DNA from: PNC22 sp035654175
GTDB taxonomy: Bacteria; Planctomycetota; Phycisphaerae; Phycisphaerales; UBA1924
Length of the DNA: 24,927 nucleotides
Reading direction: 5' to 3'
Assembly (NCBI GenBank): GCA_035654175.1
Contig: DASRXL010000166.1
Location: 1-24,927 of the forward strand
Both the position numbers and the translations under genes were made by a program. Under the pieces are notes generated by a model. The model was not told the DNA's origin. It made no database searches and worked only from the letters and a program-made list of their open reading frames with translations. Positions 21,867 through 24,927 of the stretch are shown in pieces (within the stretch, counting starts at the first letter, position 1; each line of letters begins with the position of its first letter).

Positions 21867-23090
21867 ATGCCCGAATCTCCCCCCACGCCCCCGAACACCG
21901 GCACCCTGGAGTCTCGCCTCCGGGATCAATGCTCCCGGCTCACAGAGGCGATGGCCTCGGCGGTCGCGCCCCTGGCCGACCCGGCCGCGGTCTCCCCCAC
22001 CGACCTCTCGCGGCAGCTCCGCATCGATAAGACCCTCGCCGGCCGCCTGCTCCGGGCACTGCGCACGGACGACCCGCTCCACGCCGCCAGCCTCATGCCC
22101 GGCACCCAGGGGCTCGAGCTCATCCTCCGCGCCCTGGCCCGCGCGGGGGTGGAGCGGGAGGGCATCCGGCGGGCCGAGTCGGTCCTGGCGGGATTCGACG
22201 AGTTCACGCGGCGCGAGGTCGGCGGCCGCGGCGCCCTCGAAGCGATCCTCACGGGATTCGTGCCCGACGCCCGCCGCTCGGCCGAGCTCAAGGGTAAGCA
22301 GGCGGTCTTCAGCGCCATGAGCCGGCTCATCGGGTGCGAGGCCCGCGCCCACATCGTGACTAACTTCTGCTTCCCCAGCGCCGACCCCGACTGGTTCGAC
22401 GAGGTGCTCGCGCACGGCTTCGCCGGCTTCCGCCGCCTCAACCCGCGCGCGAGCTTCTGCGTCGGCCAGGCGCTCACCAACCCGCCCCCGGGCGCGCCGC
22501 CCATCATCGAGACCGCCGAGGGCGGTCGCGTCACCGAGGCGGGCAAGACCCTGCTCAGCGACTACTGCTCCAACCCCACCCCCCGCTTCGAGGTCCGCCC
22601 CGTCCCCGGCGGCGTGCACTACATGCTCGAGGGCGACGGGTGCGGCCTCGGCGAGGAGGTCGCCTTCTTCTTCGCCCAGATCGCCAGGCGCTCCGGCTAC
22701 CGGCGCCGCCACGGCGACTACGCCTGGGAGGCCATCTCCGCCATGGAGTTCAGCCCCTCGCGCGTGCTCCAGTTCGACGTCTTCGTCCACGAATCGCTCT
22801 GGAACGGCGTGCAGCCGGAGCTGTGGATCTCGCGGCGCATGATCTCCGGCCAGAGCCGCTCGCGCGACGCCGACTACTACGACCGCCTCGACCTGCTCGA
22901 GTCGATCATGCCGCTGGGCCGGGGTCTCTCCGGCGCCGGCTCCGGCGAGATGCGCCAGTACGGCGCGATGGCCCGGAGTCTCTGCGCGCTGACCGGCTTC
23001 CCGGAGACGGAGTTCCGCGGCTACCGCTGCCACATCCGCTACCCGGTGGTCGGGTCCGACGTATGCATGCGCTTCAGACTGCCGGAGTAG
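21867..23090 (+). CDS. Hypothetical 407-aa protein with N-terminal helix-turn-helix-like segment
   Basis: I cannot name the family. Residues about 44-66 (PTDLSRQLRIDKTLAGRLLRAL) read as a winged-helix/HTH recognition segment like those of IclR- or MarR-type regulators. A long, mostly helical then mixed region follows, with conserved-looking stretches such as CEARAHIVTNFCFPSADPDWFDEV (broken here at 156-179) and EFSPSRVLQFDVFVHESLW (292-310). There is no signal peptide or membrane span, so a cytoplasmic regulator is the simplest guess. The gene is divergent from the HAF-repeat gene with 177 bp between starts, a layout often seen for regulators, but nothing else links them. It is convergent with the 147-aa gene, only 15 bp apart. 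Confidence 0.75.
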   Translation: MPESPPTPPNTGTLESRLRDQCSRLTEAMASAVAPLADPAAVSPTDLSRQLRIDKTLAGRLLRALRTDDPLHAASLMPGTQGLELILRALARAGVEREGIRRAESVLAGFDEFTRREVGGRGALEAILTGFVPDARRSAELKGKQAVFSAMSRLIGCEARAHIVTNFCFPSADPDWFDEVLAHGFAGFRRLNPRASFCVGQALTNPPPGAPPIIETAEGGRVTEAGKTLLSDYCSNPTPRFEVRPVPGGVHYMLEGDGCGLGEEVAFFFAQIARRSGYRRRHGDYAWEAISAMEFSPSRVLQFDVFVHESLWNGVQPELWISRRMISGQSRSRDADYYDRLDLLESIMPLGRGLSGAGSGEMRQYGAMARSLCALTGFPETEFRGYRCHIRYPVVGSDVCMRFRLPE

Positions 23091-23096
23091 ATCGGC

Positions 23097-23113
23097 CGGC
23101 GTCGCTCACGCCG
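23097..23113. terminator. Small hairpin shared by two convergent genes
   Basis: CGGCGT, a CGCTC loop and ACGCCG form a perfect 6-bp stem just after the stop at 23090, overlapping the stop of the minus-strand gene at 23106. There is no U-tract in either direction. It may serve both strands. Confidence 0.35.
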
Positions 23114-23549
23114 CGTCGCGCCGGTCGCCCAACTCGCCGGGGCGGAAGCGCTCGTGCCAGCGTTGCGGCCGGACGCCGGACTCGGCGCCGGCGGGCTCGC
23201 GCCAGTCTTCGGCGTTGCGGAAGCCGATCTCCGAGGGCATGGTCTTGCGATAGCCCAGCAGGCGCACGACCTCGAGCACGTCGGTCCAGCTCGGGTACGC
23301 GACCGCGTTGGCCTTCTTGAACGCGTCGATCGCGACCAGGAACAGGAACTGCTCCTTGGTCATCTCCCCCTCTTCTGCCGCCTTCACGAAGTCGCTCAGG
23401 CGCCGGCCCGGCCCGCGCCTGCGCTCCAGGCCCGCCGCGCCGGCATCGTCCTGCAGGTCGCGCCGGTCCACGCCCGAGCGGCGGTCCTTGGTCACGCCCC
23501 GGGGGAGCGGGTCGGTTGCCGGATGGTCGTCGCGGTCGGCGGGTGGCAT
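23106..23549 (-). CDS. Hypothetical Arg-rich small protein (planctomycete type)
   Basis: The protein has 147 aa from the ATG at 23547-23549, with AGGAG 9 nt upstream. Residues 20-52 are full of Arg and Asp (DRRSGVDRRDL, ERRRGPGRRLSDF) and look disordered. Residues 53-108 form a likely helical domain (VKAAEEGEMTKEQFLFLVAI, then FKKANAVAYPSWTDVLEVVR, LLGYRKTMPSEIGF). The tail is charged. I recall similar small proteins in planctomycete genomes, but not a function. It is the second gene of a minus-strand pair, 39 bp after the acidic protein. It is probably cytoplasmic, and the Arg-rich arm could bind nucleic acid or the acidic partner. Confidence 0.78.
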   Translation of the reverse strand: MPPADRDDHPATDPLPRGVTKDRRSGVDRRDLQDDAGAAGLERRRGPGRRLSDFVKAAEEGEMTKEQFLFLVAIDAFKKANAVAYPSWTDVLEVVRLLGYRKTMPSEIGFRNAEDWREPAGAESGVRPQRWHERFRPGELGDRRDAA

Positions 23550-23588
23550 AGCGAGGGCTCCTGCGCCGGCCGCGTCGGTGGGCCGGCG

Positions 23589-23819
23589 TCAAAGGTCTTC
23601 GTCGTCGTCCTCGTAGTCGTCGTCGAGATCCTCTTCGTACTCCTCGTCGTCGCCGAACTCGTCGAACTCCTCGTCCTCATCGTCGTCAACGTCGTCAAAT
23701 TCCTCAAACTCCTCCTCGTCCTCATCCTGGGCAAGGACCAGAGTTCCCCCGGCGAGATCGGCCCACGCCGGGCGCCCCATCAGCGACAGCTTCGTGTCAA
23801 GCGATTGCTCAAGAGCCAT
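23589..23819 (-). CDS. Very acidic 76-aa protein
   Basis: The ATG at 23817-23819 is preceded by GGAAGG at good spacing, which fixes the start; upstream in-frame sequence overlaps the divergent gene region and is rejected. Residues 1-30 (MALEQSLDTKLSLMGRPAWA and following) look like a short folded or helical part. From residue 31 to the end nearly every position is Asp or Glu with scattered Phe and Tyr. Such tails occur in chaperone-like, histone-mimic or DNA-mimic proteins and in metal-binding proteins; none is shown here. It precedes the Arg-rich gene on the same strand, so a charge-paired complex is conceivable. The low-complexity coding makes it a risk for wrong calls, but the start signals are good. 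Confidence 0.75.
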   Translation of the reverse strand: MALEQSLDTKLSLMGRPAWADLAGGTLVLAQDEDEEEFEEFDDVDDDEDEEFDEFGDDEEYEEDLDDDYEDDDEDL

Positions 23820-23937
23820 CTTGCACCTTCCTGCTCGGTCCTCAACCGACCACCTTGCGGGCCACGGGCCGCCGGGAAGCCTCTCGTCTCGGAACGCCGG
23901 ACCCCCGGGAGCCCGACGCCCAACCCCGATTCCGCGG

Positions 23938-23943
23938 TACACT
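23938..23943 (+). promoter_or_regulatory. Candidate -10 element (GCGGTACACT) for the membrane protein pair
   Basis: TACACT stands in the same GCGGTACA context as the boxes at 13619 and, with one change, at 15382. It lies about 105 nt before the ATG at 24049. Confidence 0.3.
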
Positions 23944-24048
23944 ACAAGGCCGCGCGGCCCTGTCAATCGGGGCGCGGAGCATATCCACCTCCCGCGTGCC
24001 GGACCCGTCCTCGCCCGGGGCGGACTATTTGGCCTCAGGCGACCCTCC

Positions 24049-24558
24049 ATGAGCACAACGCCCAGCTATCAGGACCCGCCCGCCATCGACCCGATCGGGG
24101 GCGTTCTGGCCCTCCTCCTGCCCGGGGCGGGGCACTGGTTCCAGGGCGAGCGGCGGCGCGGCGTGCTCGTCGGGATAGGGATCCTCGGCCTCTTCTTCAG
24201 CGGGCTCCTCATCGGGGGCGTGGACGTGGTGGACTCTCGCCACGACCGCCTGTGGTTCCTCGGCCAGGCCCTGGTGGGGCCGGTGGCCCTCGGGACGGAC
24301 TACATCCACCAGCACCGCCTCAAGGGATACGACCCGAGCACGAACGAGCTCCGCAGCCCCGGGCCCAACGAGGTGCGCGATCCGAGCACCGGCCAGCTGG
24401 TCCCGGGGGCGCCCGGCTCCCAGCCGCCGCTCTCCAAGAGCCTGGGAAAGATGAACGAGATCGGCATGCTCTACTGCACGATCGCGGGGATGCTGAATCT
24501 CATCGTGGTCATCGACGCCGCGTTCCCGTCGCGCCGGCGCTCCGGGAGGCGCGCATGA
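24049..24558 (+). CDS. Small membrane protein, DUF6677-like
   Basis: The protein has 169 aa from the ATG at 24049. After a short cytoplasmic N-terminus, IGGVLALLLPGAGHWFQGERRRGVL (broken at residues 16-40) gives a hydrophobic segment with a PGAGHWFQG motif and a basic loop, then LVGIGILGLFFSGLLIGGV a second span. This PGxGHxxxG-basic pattern is found in planctomycete DUF6677 proteins and resembles TM2-type small membrane proteins. A Pro/Ser-rich loop (residues 97-126) contains NPSTxEL-like words (DPSTNELRSPG and DPSTGQLVPG, an internal repeat). A third span lies near residues 140-156. The stop overlaps the start of the next gene (ATGA), so the two are translationally coupled. Function is unknown. 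Confidence 0.78.
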   Translation: MSTTPSYQDPPAIDPIGGVLALLLPGAGHWFQGERRRGVLVGIGILGLFFSGLLIGGVDVVDSRHDRLWFLGQALVGPVALGTDYIHQHRLKGYDPSTNELRSPGPNEVRDPSTGQLVPGAPGSQPPLSKSLGKMNEIGMLYCTIAGMLNLIVVIDAAFPSRRRSGRRA

Positions 24559-24824
24559 TGCTGTCATGCGCTCTGCTCACGCTGGCGTGGCGGCCCTTCC
24601 TGGACCCTGTCGACCTGCACGGGTCGTGGTACGTGCTGCTGGTGCCGCTCTCGTTCTTCATCGCGATGGTCTACCGCGCCGTGCGGGTGCCCGACTTCCA
24701 GGGATACTGGCGAAAGGTGCTCGTGCTCACGGTCCAGATCATCGTCTCCATGATCCTCCTCGGCCTGGCCAGCTACCTCATCATCCAGGTCGTCGTGCCG
24801 CTGCTGATGCCGATGCCGGAGTAG
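24555..24824 (+). CDS. Small membrane protein coupled to the DUF6677-like gene
   Basis: The protein has 89 aa. Its ATG at 24555 overlaps the TGA of the previous gene, and GGGAGG lies upstream, which fixes the start. Two transmembrane helices are visible, SWYVLLVPLSFFIAMVYRAV (24-43) and LTVQIIVSMILLGLASYLII (58-77), joined by a short basic loop with an aromatic patch (RVPDFQGYWRK). The coupling suggests that the two products form one membrane complex. I do not recognise a function. The hydrophobic C-terminus ends in PMPE. Confidence 0.78.
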   Translation: MMLSCALLTLAWRPFLDPVDLHGSWYVLLVPLSFFIAMVYRAVRVPDFQGYWRKVLVLTVQIIVSMILLGLASYLIIQVVVPLLMPMPE

Positions 24825-24835
24825 GCGCGGGGCTT

Positions 24836-24927
24836 GAGTGCTGAGTGCTGAGTGCTGAGTGCTGAGTGCTGAGTGCTGAGTGCTGAGTGCTGAGTGCTGA
24901 GTGCTGAGTGCTGAGTGCTGAGTGCTG
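24836..24927. repeat. Perfect tandem heptamer array (GAGTGCT), 13 copies, running off the window
   Basis: Thirteen exact copies of GAGTGCT plus one further base fill positions 24836-24927 without a mismatch, beginning 11 nt after the last stop. There are no spacers, so it is not CRISPR. It resembles the heptameric STRR repeats of cyanobacteria. By analogy with other loci in this window, an inverted arm may follow beyond the edge. Confidence 0.95.

Noticed and set aside
21810..23033. Minus-strand frame of 407 codons opposite the HTH-like protein
   Set aside because: It has low-complexity Ala/Glu/Gly composition with no motif; the plus frame has balanced composition and a plausible start.
23589..23819. 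Acidic frame as a mere low-complexity artefact
   Set aside because: The artefact reading was dropped because the ATG has a strong GGAAGG site at good spacing and the first 30 residues are normal protein sequence.
24836..24927. CRISPR array
   Set aside because: The units are 7 bp with no spacers; there are no cas genes in the window.

Overview
The window is about 25 kb of very GC-rich bacterial chromosome with short intergenic gaps. It looks like a planctomycete, most likely class Phycisphaerae. The hints are a C-terminal sorting tail of the Pro-Ala-Pro / hydrophobic / Arg-run type, two proteins carrying the membrane-anchored CPxCWYD...CPECGR zinc ribbon common in that class, several small proteins of planctomycete character, and word-like oligomer repeats between genes. 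Taxonomy is inferred from these traits only. I see no rRNA, tRNA, CRISPR array, transposase, integrase or prophage.

Layout. Positions 1-1103 (minus) hold a two-gene operon: a small protein with a MoaD/ThiS/ubiquitin-like beta-grasp pattern ending in Gly-Gly, then a helical protein that runs off the left edge. Positions 1348-2703 (minus) encode a secreted beta-propeller of SBBP/delta-60-type repeats. Positions 2836-5409 (plus) carry an O-methyltransferase, an AhpD/CMD-family protein, a VOC-family protein and an unknown basic protein. Positions 5555-6541 (minus) encode an orphan beta-class DNA methyltransferase. Positions 6853-9522 form a surface-glycan group: a SAM methyltransferase, a WaaP-like lipopolysaccharide kinase (both minus) and a divergent WaaE-like family 2 glycosyltransferase. 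Positions 9878-11959 (plus) carry a DEAD-box RNA helicase (DEVD variant) and an FdxA-type ferredoxin. Positions 12083-13552 (minus) encode a CPA1 cation/proton antiporter with a C-terminal RCK_C-like domain. Positions 13631-17156 (plus) hold two tandem paralogous zinc-ribbon membrane proteins. Positions 17388-20315 (plus) encode a large VPS10/sortilin-like BNR-repeat lipoprotein. Positions 20511-21689 (minus) encode a HAF-repeat protein with a sorting tail. Positions 21867-24824 hold a conserved 407-aa protein, a minus-strand pair (Arg-rich and very acidic small proteins) and an overlapping pair of small membrane proteins.

Two themes cross the window. First, several genes have a TANNNT-type -10 hexamer only 5-11 nt before the start codon, which suggests leaderless or near-leaderless mRNAs. 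Second, many intergenic gaps contain short-unit repeats (ACAGATGAAC, GCAGAG, CTCGCTG, GAGTGCT and others), often as two inverted arms. The most striking is a nested palindrome at 20323-20494 with perfect 20-bp and 30-bp stems between two convergent genes. The most promising lead for a new system is the Gly-Gly beta-grasp protein and its partner at the left edge; the rest of that operon lies outside the window.
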